Below are positions 1 to 8,770 of a DNA stretch of 64,000 nt, in pieces; the first letter of the stretch is position 1, and every line of letters starts with the position of its first letter. Origin of the DNA: Candidatus Pelagibacter sp. (GTDB lineage: Bacteria; Pseudomonadota; Alphaproteobacteria; Pelagibacterales; Pelagibacteraceae). The notes beneath the pieces are model-generated. The model had not been told where the DNA came from, did no database searches, and saw nothing but the letters and a program-made list of their open reading frames with translations. The DNA lies in NCBI GenBank assembly GCA_028227525.1, contig JAOJAE010000001.1, positions 1-64,000 of the forward strand, in the 5' to 3' direction. A program made the position numbers and the translations under genes.

Positions 1-932
1 TAAATTTTAATGTTGAAAAATATATCCAAGCTTTCTTTGATAAAATAGCTAATACAATTTTTGAATATAAAGAGACTAAAAAAGAAGAAGCTAGAAGACT
101 TAAATTAGAAAAATCAGAAAAAGAAAGACTGGAGAAAATTAATCTTGAAAATGAAAAACAAAAACAGGAAGAATTAAAGATTAAGCTACAAGAACAAGCT
201 TTAAAAGAGGAAATTAAGCTAGATAGACAAAGAGCAAAAGATATAAAAATTTTTCTTAGAAAGGAACAGGCATTATTAAGAATAGAGCAAGCTGAAAAAC
301 AAAAGCAATTTTTAAAACAATTAAGATTAGAAAAACAAATTGAAAAATTTAGAATTAGAGAAGTTAAAGAGTTAGAAAAACTTGAAAAAATATCACTTAG
401 AGAAAAAAGGGATGATTATGCTGGCCTTCAACAAAGAATAGAAAAGTTAAAAGAAAAATACCGAATAATTAGAGATCAGAAAATAAGAGAAAGAGTAGAG
501 GCGCTTGGTGTAAAAATACAAGGTAATGAAGACAGAGAAACGTTACTACAAAAAGAAAAAGAATATACTATAGCAAGACAAAAAATTGAATTTGCACTTG
601 AAAGCTTTTATCGAAGCGCAAGTAGTTTAGTATTTCAGTTAAATAAAAGACATATCACAAGACATATGTCTATCTTTAGATGTATTGATAAAAGATTTGA
701 GACAGGAGAAATTTTTGTTAAATGGGATGAGTCTTCTGATGAAGAATGGTTATTATTAATTTATATCAAAAATAATTCTCCAGATGAGGGAATAGTTATT
801 GAGGATAAGACTAACCCTGAAAAAAATATTTCTCATGAATTTAAAAATAATGAAATATTTAAAGCGTCAGATACGATGGTAGACTCCCTAACACAGCTTA
901 TTGCAAGAAAAAGAGCAAAAAATAACAATTAA
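1..932 (+). CDS. Coiled-coil protein of unknown function (5' truncated)
   Basis: The frame that ends at the TAA at 930-932 is open without a stop back to the first bases of the window, so this is the C-terminal ~310 residues of a longer protein. No Met codon occurs in the frame before the ATG at 666, so 666 is very unlikely to be the true start. The first ~200 residues are extremely rich in Lys, Glu, Arg, Leu and Gln with long charged heptads, which is typical of an extended coiled coil. The last ~90 residues have a mixed, foldable composition. I recognise no family and propose no function. The next gene, a small membrane protein, follows after 30 bp on the same strand. Confidence 0.8.
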   Translation, partial: NFNVEKYIQAFFDKIANTIFEYKETKKEEARRLKLEKSEKERLEKINLENEKQKQEELKIKLQEQALKEEIKLDRQRAKDIKIFLRKEQALLRIEQAEKQKQFLKQLRLEKQIEKFRIREVKELEKLEKISLREKRDDYAGLQQRIEKLKEKYRIIRDQKIRERVEALGVKIQGNEDRETLLQKEKEYTIARQKIEFALESFYRSASSLVFQLNKRHITRHMSIFRCIDKRFETGEIFVKWDESSDEEWLLLIYIKNNSPDEGIVIEDKTNPEKNISHEFKNNEIFKASDTMVDSLTQLIARKRAKNNN

Positions 933-962
933 ATTATCTAATTTAATTAAGTAATATCTAGA

Positions 963-1256
963 ATGTTTTTTGGAACAATTACAATGGTGATCCTATACCT
1001 AATCCTAAGGTATATTCTTGCTTGGATAACTTATTTTAACAATTTAGACTCAAGACTAGGAGACTCTACTTGGCGTTGGAGTTATGATTATCACGTAGTT
1101 GGTGAAAGAGATATTTCAGATTTGGATGACAAAGAGTTTGTAAGACTAAGAAGAAAAAAAAATAAAATTATTACTTTAATGTACTCCGTTGTAATGATTA
1201 TGTTTATTGCCTCAATGTCTTTGTTAAGTAAATTTTTATTATTTTTTATGAGTTAG
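963..1256 (+). CDS. Small two-TM membrane protein, unknown
   Basis: A 97-residue protein with a hydrophobic segment at residues ~4-22, a polar Trp/Tyr/Asp-rich middle (DSTWRWSYDYHVVGERD) and a second hydrophobic segment at ~70-95 that runs to the C terminus. It looks like a two-pass inner-membrane protein with a loop of about 45 residues. It lies 30 bp behind the coiled-coil gene on the same strand, so the two are probably co-transcribed. Its end overlaps the convergent DCC-family gene by 4 bases. I do not recognise the family. Confidence 0.7.
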   Translation: MFFGTITMVILYLILRYILAWITYFNNLDSRLGDSTWRWSYDYHVVGERDISDLDDKEFVRLRRKKNKIITLMYSVVMIMFIASMSLLSKFLLFFMS

Positions 1257-1600
1257 TTTCTAAGTTGTTTTTTATTTTTTAAATATAAAAAATAAGCAAT
1301 AATTTCATAAGCAAATTTAAAAATTTGAAAAATTACTGGAAGTTTAAAAAAATTATACAAAAATTTATATTTTGGAATTTTTTTCCAAACGTAAAGAAAA
1401 GCTTCTGCCCCTCCAATAATTTTATTTCCATCTTTAACATGCAATCTTCTTAAAAGCTCCCTATCTTTTTTAGATGTCTCTTTTTCAGCATTTGAATTAT
1501 TGGTAATATCAACCCAATCGATCTCTTGAACATTCTCTTTTTTGTAAAGATTAATTTCAGACCGACAAATTTTACATGAATTATTAAAATATACTTTCAT
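1253..1600 (-). CDS. DCC-family (DUF393) thiol-disulfide protein
   Basis: 115 residues. The N terminus MKVYFNNSCKICRSEI has the early CxxC that defines the DCC/DUF393 family (predicted thiol-disulfide oxidoreductases), and GGAEAFLYVWKKIP matches the family's second conserved block (GxxAFxxxW). The C-terminal third is hydrophobic and aromatic and may associate with the membrane. The Asp usually found just before the first Cys pair (YDGxC) is replaced by Asn-Asn-Ser. The substrate is unknown for the family. It is a single gene on the minus strand, convergent with the small membrane protein and divergent from tldD. Confidence 0.75.
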   Translation of the reverse strand: MKVYFNNSCKICRSEINLYKKENVQEIDWVDITNNSNAEKETSKKDRELLRRLHVKDGNKIIGGAEAFLYVWKKIPKYKFLYNFFKLPVIFQIFKFAYEIIAYFLYLKNKKQLRN

Positions 1601-1689
1601 TATCTAAGATTTTTTATCTGTAAGATCAAAAATTGTACATGTGTAAAATGATCCATTGAAAATTATATACAAACTATTATGTACTCTTT

Positions 1690-3102
1690 ATGAGTAATTT
1701 TTTTGATAAATCAGATTTAACGAGAAAAGATGTGGACGAAATTGTATCTGAAACTCTTAAAAATTCTGACGATGGTGAATTATATCTTGAAGATTCAAAA
1801 TCAGAGTCAATTTTGTTAGATGATAATAAAATTAAAAGTTCAAACTATAGTTCAGATCTGGGGTTTGGATTTAGAGCAATTTCTAATGAAGTAGTTGCTT
1901 ATTCTCACTCTAATGAAATATCAAAAGATGCATTAAATAATTCTGCAAAAAATCTACAATCTACTCTAAAATCAATCAAAGGAACTTATAATCATGAAAT
2001 TCCAAAAACTAATAATAAATTTTATGATGATATTAATCCTATTGAGCAAAAATCACTAGATGCAAAATTAGATGTTCTAAATAAGGTAAATGATTATTTG
2101 CGAAAAAAAGATTCAACAGTAAAACAAGTAACAGCTAGTTTTAGTGGCGAGCAAAAATCAATTGAAATAATTCGTTCAGGTGGGGAAGCTTTAACAGATG
2201 TTCGTCCTTTAATTAGGTTTAATGTTTCTGTAATGCTTGAAAAAAATGGTAGAAAAGAAACAGGTGTTTATGGAATAGGTGGCAGACAGTCTTATGATGA
2301 ATATCTGAAAAATGATAATTGGAAAAATGTTTGTGAAGAGGCATTAAGGATTGCTTCAGTCAATTTAGATAGTAAGCCAGCGCCTGCAGGTGAAATGAAA
2401 GTTGTTTTGGGTCCTGGTTGGCCTGCGATATTAATTCATGAAGCGATCGGTCATGGTTTAGAGGGTGATTTTAATAGAAAAAAAACATCAGCATTCCACG
2501 ATTTAATGGGTGAAAAAGTTGCTAGTGATGGAGTTACAATTGTTGATGACGGAACTATAGATAAAAGAAGAGGTAGTTTAACTATTGATGATGAGGGAAC
2601 TCCCACAGAAAGAACAGTTTTAATTGAAAATGGAATTTTAAAAAATTTCATGCAAGATAGATTGAATGCAAGGTTAATGAATACTAGATCTACAGGAAGT
2701 GGTAGAAGAGAAAATTATAAACATATTGTGCTACCAAGAATGAGAAACACGATGATGTTGAGTGGAAAACAAACTCAAGATGAAATGATTAAGTCAGTTG
2801 ATAAAGGAATATTTGCAGTAAGTTTTGGAGGAGGACAAGTAGATATTACATCCGGAAAATTTGTTTTTAATTGCACAGAAGCTTATGAGATAAATAATGG
2901 AAAAATTGGTTCACCAATTAAGGGGGCGACTTTAATAGGAGATGGTCCCTCAATTTTAAAGGAAGTATCGATGGTCGGAAACGACATGATGATGGATCCA
3001 GGCATTGGAACTTGTGGTAAAGCAGGTCAAGGTGTGCCAGTTGGAGTAGCACAACCCTCAATTTTAATTGATAAAATGACTGTAGGTGGAACAAAACTTT
3101 AA
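1690..3102 (+). CDS. tldD: Metalloprotease TldD
   Basis: 470 residues, normal length for TldD, the catalytic subunit of the TldD/TldE zinc protease that processes modified peptides such as microcins and acts on unfolded peptides. The family zinc motif HEAIGH is at residues 250-255, followed by GLEGD. The C-terminal block GTCGKAGQG holds the conserved Cys used as a further metal ligand. The partner gene tldE begins 3 bases after the stop. No peptide precursor or maturation gene is visible nearby, which suggests a housekeeping role. The ATG at 1690 fits the family N terminus. Confidence 0.95.
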   Translation: MSNFFDKSDLTRKDVDEIVSETLKNSDDGELYLEDSKSESILLDDNKIKSSNYSSDLGFGFRAISNEVVAYSHSNEISKDALNNSAKNLQSTLKSIKGTYNHEIPKTNNKFYDDINPIEQKSLDAKLDVLNKVNDYLRKKDSTVKQVTASFSGEQKSIEIIRSGGEALTDVRPLIRFNVSVMLEKNGRKETGVYGIGGRQSYDEYLKNDNWKNVCEEALRIASVNLDSKPAPAGEMKVVLGPGWPAILIHEAIGHGLEGDFNRKKTSAFHDLMGEKVASDGVTIVDDGTIDKRRGSLTIDDEGTPTERTVLIENGILKNFMQDRLNARLMNTRSTGSGRRENYKHIVLPRMRNTMMLSGKQTQDEMIKSVDKGIFAVSFGGGQVDITSGKFVFNCTEAYEINNGKIGSPIKGATLIGDGPSILKEVSMVGNDMMMDPGIGTCGKAGQGVPVGVAQPSILIDKMTVGGTKL

Positions 3103-3105
3103 ATC

Positions 3106-4422
3106 ATGATCAAAGATGAAGAATATTTAAAATCAAAAGCTTCCTATTGCTTAGATTTAGCTAAAAAACTTGGAGCGACAGATGCAAGTGTAACTGTTGG
3201 AAATTCAATTTCTGAGACAGTAAGTTTTAGAAATAAAATTTTAGATGAGTCTAATAGATCTGATAGTTTAGCAATAAGTATTGATACTTATCTTGGTAAA
3301 AAAAAATCATCAATATCTTCCTCAAATTTATTAGATGAAAATTTAAAAACATTAATTGAAAAATGCTTTGAAACTACAAAAATTACTCCTGACGATGAAT
3401 TTAATTCTCTTCCGGATAAAGAGTTATTAGCAAAAAATATTAAAGATCTGAATTTGTATGATCAATCTCATATAGAAAATGATAAAAAAATAGACTATTT
3501 GAAAGAGTTAGAAGATACAGCTTCAATTGATAAAAAAATCATAAATACAGAGTCAGGTTTTACAGAAAATAAATCAAACTTTATTTTAGCTAATAGTGAC
3601 GGTTTTTGTAACGGGTATAGGTCCTCTTCATTTACAGCTTCTTGTGTTACTGTAGCAAAAAATGAAAATAGTATGGAAAGAGACTATGAATTTACAAGCA
3701 AATGTCATTTAAATGATATTTCTAATCCTTCTGAACTTGGAAAAAATGCAGCTGATCAAACCATAAAAAAACTCAATCCTAAAAAAATTGGTAGTGATAA
3801 ACTAAGTATTATTTTTGATAAAAGAATCTCAAAAGGATTTCTTAGTTCTTTTGCAGGTGCAATAACTGCATCATCTATTGCAAGAGGAACATCGTTTCTT
3901 AAAGATAAATTAAACCAACCAATTTTTTCAAATTCAATTAATATCATTGATAAACCTGATCTACTTAAAGGTATGGGCTCAAAGTGTTTTGACTCTGAAG
4001 GGGTTAATGCAGACACATTAAAATTAGTAAACGAGGGAGTTTTGATTAATTACTTGGTAGATACCTATAATGGAAAAAAATTGAAATTAAAATCGAATGG
4101 AAGAAGTGGTGGAAGTACTAATCTTTATTTTGAAAATGGAAATATCAATTATGACGACTTGTTAAAAAGTCATTCTAAAATTTTATATGTTACTGAAACC
4201 ATAGGTCATGGAACAAATCTTGTAACAGGTGATTATTCAGTAGGTGCTACTGGTTTTTTGATTGAAAATGGAGAATTCAAATATCCAGTAAATGAAATTA
4301 CAATAGCTGGAAACTTTAATGAAATGTTTAAAAACATTACATTAGCAAATGATTTAGAATTTAAATACTCAGTTAATTCACCCACTATGATGATTGATGG
4401 CATGACCGTTGCTGGTAAATGA
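3106..4422 (+). CDS. tldE: TldE/PmbA, partner of TldD
   Basis: 438 residues, homologous to TldD over its length but lacking the HExxxH zinc motif, as expected for the non-catalytic TldE (PmbA) subunit that forms the protease heterodimer. Family blocks are visible: ETVSFRNKILDES near the N terminus, SKGFLSSFAGAITASSIARG in the middle, and the C-terminal NSPTMMIDGMTVAGK. It starts 3 bases after tldD and its stop overlaps the next gene by 4 bases, so all three genes probably form one transcript. Confidence 0.93.
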   Translation: MIKDEEYLKSKASYCLDLAKKLGATDASVTVGNSISETVSFRNKILDESNRSDSLAISIDTYLGKKKSSISSSNLLDENLKTLIEKCFETTKITPDDEFNSLPDKELLAKNIKDLNLYDQSHIENDKKIDYLKELEDTASIDKKIINTESGFTENKSNFILANSDGFCNGYRSSSFTASCVTVAKNENSMERDYEFTSKCHLNDISNPSELGKNAADQTIKKLNPKKIGSDKLSIIFDKRISKGFLSSFAGAITASSIARGTSFLKDKLNQPIFSNSINIIDKPDLLKGMGSKCFDSEGVNADTLKLVNEGVLINYLVDTYNGKKLKLKSNGRSGGSTNLYFENGNINYDDLLKSHSKILYVTETIGHGTNLVTGDYSVGATGFLIENGEFKYPVNEITIAGNFNEMFKNITLANDLEFKYSVNSPTMMIDGMTVAGK

Positions 4423-5390
4423 GCAGATATTGTGTAATCGGCTCAGGAATTTCAGGCGCAACTATCGCTCATCTTTTATCTAAAAAAAACTCTGTTGATT
4501 TATTTGATAAAGCAAGAGGTCCAGGTGGTAGATCTTCTTTTAAAAGATTAGATAAAATTAAAGGATTTGATCATGGAACACAATATATTTCACCAAAAAG
4601 CCCTTCATTTAAAAAGTTTATTAACAATTTAATAAATAAAAAAATATTAAAAAAATGGAGTGGCAACCATTTATTTCTAAATAAAGTTAAAAAAGAAAAT
4701 AAAAATCATTTAAAAATAATAGGTAGAAAAGGAAATAACGATATCAGCAAATATCTTTTAAAAAATATCAAATGTTATTTTCAAACAGAATTAAAAAAAA
4801 TTGATTATAATGAAAAAAAATGGGTCCTTACTTTTTCTGATGGAAGTAAAAAAATTTATGAAAAATTAATACTAACTTGTCCATTTGCTCAATTAAGAAA
4901 ATTATCAAAAAAATTTATAAAATCCCCATTCATCAAAATGAAAGTTAAAATGGATGCTAATATTACGGTTATGTTTGTAATAAAAAAAACAAATAAAAAT
5001 GTGAGTAGCTATTTATTTGATGATAAAATTTTGGGCTGGGCTGCAAAAGAAAATAGTAAAAAAAGATTTAAAAGTCACCAAGATTTATGGACTTTACAAA
5101 GTACTCATAATTGGGCAAATAAGATGATTAATAAAAATAGAGAAAATAAAGATATAAATTCTAAAACTCTTATTAATCATTTCTTTAAAATCACTGGTAT
5201 TAAAAAAACTAAAGTTTTATTTTCTCTTAATCATGGATGGAAATATTCATCAAATTCAAATCCTCTTAATATAAAAAGTTATTGGAACTCTTCATTAAAT
5301 TTAGGGGTATGTGCAGATTGGTTTGTGGGACCGAGACTCGAAGCTGGCTGGATAAGTGCCAATGATCTTTACAAAAAGATTATAAAATAA
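4419..5390 (+). CDS. FAD/NAD(P)-dependent oxidoreductase, renalase/amine-oxidase-like
   Basis: 323 residues. The N terminus MSRYCVIGSGISGATIAHLL is a Rossmann dinucleotide-binding motif (GxGxxG), followed by DKARGPGGRSS, the GG doublet characteristic of flavin amine oxidases and of the renalase-like COG3380 group. The C-terminal CADWFVGPRLEAGWISANDL is the second FAD-binding block. The substrate cannot be assigned. It overlaps the tldE stop by 4 bases and is presumably expressed with it. It ends 2 bases from a convergent gene. Confidence 0.82.
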   Translation: MSRYCVIGSGISGATIAHLLSKKNSVDLFDKARGPGGRSSFKRLDKIKGFDHGTQYISPKSPSFKKFINNLINKKILKKWSGNHLFLNKVKKENKNHLKIIGRKGNNDISKYLLKNIKCYFQTELKKIDYNEKKWVLTFSDGSKKIYEKLILTCPFAQLRKLSKKFIKSPFIKMKVKMDANITVMFVIKKTNKNVSSYLFDDKILGWAAKENSKKRFKSHQDLWTLQSTHNWANKMINKNRENKDINSKTLINHFFKITGIKKTKVLFSLNHGWKYSSNSNPLNIKSYWNSSLNLGVCADWFVGPRLEAGWISANDLYKKIIK

Positions 5391-5392
5391 AC

Positions 5393-6073
5393 TTATTCAA
5401 ATTTTTTAACTCTATATTCCCAGTTTCCCATTCGAGAATAGGCAACTTTAAGAATTAAAGCATTTTCTTTATCTAACCAAATATCAAAATTTAATCTTTT
5501 ATCTTTAGGAATAGACATATCTTTAGATGTTAGTTTAAAGTGTTCCACTTCATATGTTTTTCCATATAATTGAATTTTTTCTTTTCCAATAAAAGTAACT
5601 ATTTGCTCTTTAATGCTTCCTGAAATTGGACTTATTTGAGAGTTTGTTTGAAGAATTTTATGACTCCACCAGTTTCCAATAACGTTTTCGATTGATGCAC
5701 TTCCTGTGTAAGATGATCCTTTAATATCATATTCATTTTTTTCTTCGTTTAATTTTAGCTGAACGTATTTATCTTTTTTATTTTGATGAGTTTTTGAATT
5801 GAAAGAAATTAATTTATCTTTGATATATTTTTCCTCACCATAACTCTCAACTTCAAAAATAGTTGCTCCAAATAACTTAACTGTAAATTTTAATTGATTT
5901 GTGACAATTGTATTATCTTTATCTTTTTTAAAAAAATAGTAGTTGTAACCAATAACTTCACCATCCCTTAAAATTTCCATCTCTATTTTATTAAACTTAT
6001 TGTAGTGAGCCATATGTGCCATGCTATTAAATGAGCAGGTTAAGAAAAATAAGAATAATAAAAATTTTTTCAT
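5393..6073 (-). CDS. Exported protein, DUF6134/DUF3108-like
   Basis: 226 residues. A clear signal peptide (Lys-Lys, a Phe/Leu-rich core, then SFNSMA) suggests a cleavage site near residue 19 and a periplasmic location. The remainder is beta-rich with many short alternating strands and GNWWSHKILQTNSQISPISG in the middle. The layout (early GEVIGYNYY, a strand-rich body, C-terminal FDIWLDKENALILKV) resembles the DUF6134/DUF3108 group of exported proteins of unknown role, but the family assignment is from memory and tentative. It stands alone on the minus strand, convergent with the FAD oxidoreductase. Confidence 0.65.
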   Translation of the reverse strand: MKKFLLFLFFLTCSFNSMAHMAHYNKFNKIEMEILRDGEVIGYNYYFFKKDKDNTIVTNQLKFTVKLFGATIFEVESYGEEKYIKDKLISFNSKTHQNKKDKYVQLKLNEEKNEYDIKGSSYTGSASIENVIGNWWSHKILQTNSQISPISGSIKEQIVTFIGKEKIQLYGKTYEVEHFKLTSKDMSIPKDKRLNFDIWLDKENALILKVAYSRMGNWEYRVKKFE

Positions 6074-6123
6074 AAATAATTACTTTAATAGACTTTAACT
6101 TTAAAAGAAGTAATTTATTAAAT

Positions 6124-6771
6124 ATGTTTTTAAAAATTAAAAATATACCAATAGTATCTTGGAGTTCAGATAACTCTTTTAATTTTAAGCCAAAATTATC
6201 TACATCTTTTTTTTTAATTTTTGGTTTGGCAATTTTTGGATTAGGGGAGGGGCTCTTAATTTTATCGACAACAGGAAATTCTCCATGGTCAGTGCTTGCT
6301 GAAGGAATATCTAATACCACAAATTTATCTATTGGAACTGCAACTTTTTTTATAAGTGTGTCAGTACTTTTTTTATGGATATTTATTAAACAAAAACCTG
6401 GTTTAGGAACAATTTTTAATATTATTATTATAGCTGGGATGATTGATATTACTTTAAATTTTTTTGATGCTCCGTCGTCGGTTTGGATGAAATATGTTTT
6501 AGCTATTTTTTCAGTTTTATTGGTTGGTTTAGGTAGTGGAATTTATCTTGTTGCAAACCTTGGTCCGGGTCCTAGAGATGGATTAATGACTGGACTGACA
6601 AAACTTACAAATCTTCCAATTGCTTTAGCAAGAGCTTTTTTAGAAATTTCTGCAGTATTAGCTGGCTGGTATCTTGGTGGAACTGTTGGAGCAGGAACTC
6701 TAATTTTTGCTTTTGGGATAGGACCTTGTGTAGCTCTAGGGTTATTTTTAGTTAATAAATTATTTAACTAG
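6124..6771 (+). CDS. YczE/YyaS/YitT-family membrane protein
   Basis: 215 residues with about five hydrophobic segments. LGEGLLILSTTGNSPWSVLAEGIS and the later LGSGIYLVANLGPGPRDGLMTGL are the two internally related Gly/Pro-rich blocks typical of the YczE/YyaS/YitT family (COG2364), inner-membrane proteins of unknown transport function. The C-terminal block (GTLIFAFGIGPCVALGLF) also fits. It is convergent with typA, with stops overlapping by 4 bases. The start at 6124 gives a ~25-residue cytoplasmic leader before the first membrane segment. Confidence 0.8.
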   Translation: MFLKIKNIPIVSWSSDNSFNFKPKLSTSFFLIFGLAIFGLGEGLLILSTTGNSPWSVLAEGISNTTNLSIGTATFFISVSVLFLWIFIKQKPGLGTIFNIIIIAGMIDITLNFFDAPSSVWMKYVLAIFSVLLVGLGSGIYLVANLGPGPRDGLMTGLTKLTNLPIALARAFLEISAVLAGWYLGGTVGAGTLIFAFGIGPCVALGLFLVNKLFN

Positions 6772-8594
6772 GCTGCAGCGCCAGATTTTTCACTTTTTTT
6801 TCTATCATGAGGATTAAGAATAGCTTTTCTTAATCTAAGAGACTTAGGAGTAATTTCCAAAGCTTCATCAGTATTTAACATACTTAATTGTTCAGCAATA
6901 GACATCTGTCTTACAGGAGTTAATACAACATTTTCATCTGTACCTTGAGTTCTCATGTTAGTTAATTGTTTGCCCTTCATAACATTTATGATCATATCAC
7001 CAGGTTTTGGAGTTAATCCTACAATCATTCCTTCATACACAGGGTCGTTATGAGTTACAAACATTTCACCTCTAGCCTGCAGGTTAAATATTGCAAATGC
7101 TACTGCTTTTCCTGTCGACATTGAAATTAATGCACCATTTTTTCTACCATCCATTTCACCTTCAAACTTTCCATATCCATGGAAAATTCTATTAATTACA
7201 CCAGTACCTTTTGTTAAAGTTAAAAATCTACTTGTGTAGCCCATCAATCCTCTTGTAGGTGCATGAAAAACTAATCTTTTCTTATTTTTTCCGGTATCTT
7301 TTAAATCTAAAAGTTTACCTTTTCTTCTATTCATCGAGTCTATTATTTTTGAAGAATACTCTTCATCAAGATCAACGGTGATTTCCTCAATAGGTTCAAG
7401 CTTACTACCAGCTTCGTCTTTTTGATATAGTACTTTTGGAGGACTTACTGTCATCTCAAAACCTTCACGCCTCATTTGTGTAAGTAAAATTTCAAGCATT
7501 AATTCTCCTCGACCACTAATTACAAAAGAATCTACATTTGCATTTTGAGAAAATGTAATACCAACATTGTTTTGTGCTTCTGAAACTAATCTGTCTCTAA
7601 TTTGTGTGCTTGTTAGTTTTTTTCCCTCTGTTCCTGCTAAAGGTGAACTGTTAACACTTATTGTAATAGACATAGTAGGGGGATCTATTGGAGTAGCAGG
7701 GATTGGTTCGTTTAATTCAGGATCACAAATAGTATCAGCAACATTAGCTTTTTCTAATCCAGCAATTACAACAATGTCACCTGCCTCACCTATTTCAATA
7801 GGAACTTTTTTTGTTCCTTCATATCTAAAAATTTTTGTTAATTTACCTTCATCTACTTTTTCACCTTTAAGATTTATCGCTTTAATAGGTTGGTTAGCTT
7901 TTGCGGTTCCTTGAGAAATTCTTCCAACTAAACTTCTTCCTAAAAAGCTATCCGCATATAATAGAGTAGATAGCATTGCAAAGGGTTTAGTTTTATCTAA
8001 TTCAGCTGGTTTAACATGTTCAATTATAAGATCTAGCAATGGATGAAGATTTTCTCTTGGACCATCAACTTCTTTACTTGCCCATCCAGATCTTCCACTT
8101 GCATATAAAACAGGGAAATCTAATTGCTCTTCATTTGCATCTAAACTTACAAACAAATCAAAAGTTTCATCTAGTACTTCATTAGCTCTTTGATCTGCTT
8201 TATCTAATTTATTAATTACTACAATTGGTTTTAATCCTTGTTTAAGAGCTTTAGCTAATACAAATTTTGTTTGTGGCATAACACCTTCAGCAGAGTCAAT
8301 TAAAAGTAATGCACCATCTGCCATACTTAAAACACGCTCAACTTCAGCAGCAAAATCTCTGTGACCAGGTGTATCTATAATATTTACTCTTGAGTCCTTC
8401 CAATTAATTGATGCAGGTTTTGCTAGAATAGTGATACCTCTCTCTTTTTCTAACTCACCAGAGTCCATCAATCTTTCATCAATAACTTCATTCTCTCTAA
8501 ATGATCCACTTTGTTTCATTAAATTATCAATCATGGTTGTTTTTCCATGGTCAACGTGAGCGATGATGGTGATGTTTCTGATATTGTTGCTCAT
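6768..8594 (-). CDS. typA: Ribosome-associated GTPase TypA/BipA
   Basis: 608 residues, the usual length. This translational GTPase binds the ribosome and helps 50S assembly at low temperature and under stress. The GTPase motifs are intact: AHVDHGKTT (residues 12-20), the RGITI switch region (~52-56), DTPGH (74-78) and NKLD (128-131). An EF-G-like domain II and the TypA-specific C-terminal domain (RRKGKLLDLKDTGK...) follow. It is transcribed away from rhlE; the 176-bp gap 8595-8770 should hold both promoters. Both products act in RNA or ribosome metabolism at low temperature, so this arrangement may be meaningful. Confidence 0.96.
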   Translation of the reverse strand: MSNNIRNITIIAHVDHGKTTMIDNLMKQSGSFRENEVIDERLMDSGELEKERGITILAKPASINWKDSRVNIIDTPGHRDFAAEVERVLSMADGALLLIDSAEGVMPQTKFVLAKALKQGLKPIVVINKLDKADQRANEVLDETFDLFVSLDANEEQLDFPVLYASGRSGWASKEVDGPRENLHPLLDLIIEHVKPAELDKTKPFAMLSTLLYADSFLGRSLVGRISQGTAKANQPIKAINLKGEKVDEGKLTKIFRYEGTKKVPIEIGEAGDIVVIAGLEKANVADTICDPELNEPIPATPIDPPTMSITISVNSSPLAGTEGKKLTSTQIRDRLVSEAQNNVGITFSQNANVDSFVISGRGELMLEILLTQMRREGFEMTVSPPKVLYQKDEAGSKLEPIEEITVDLDEEYSSKIIDSMNRRKGKLLDLKDTGKNKKRLVFHAPTRGLMGYTSRFLTLTKGTGVINRIFHGYGKFEGEMDGRKNGALISMSTGKAVAFAIFNLQARGEMFVTHNDPVYEGMIVGLTPKPGDMIINVMKGKQLTNMRTQGTDENVVLTPVRQMSIAEQLSMLNTDEALEITPKSLRLRKAILNPHDRKKSEKSGAAA

Positions 8595-8770
8595 AAATTG
8601 TGGCTTTTATACATTAATTCTTTGAATTGAAAACTTAAAAAAAGTCAGTAATTGCTTGATAAATAAGCTTTAATAAAAAATTCATTTCTTGTGATTGTTT
8701 TAAAAACGTATAGATATCGCAATAAAATTAGAAGGAACAAAGAATCATTATCTAGTTCTCTAAATATTCA

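Noticed and set aside
666..932. An 88-residue ORF starting at the ATG at 666
   Set aside because: The same frame is open without stops to the left edge, so this is the C-terminal part of a longer coiled-coil gene.
8595..8770. Riboswitch or RNA thermometer in the typA-rhlE gap
   Set aside because: The gap is AT-rich with no strong hairpin or known riboswitch core; nothing can be supported beyond promoters.
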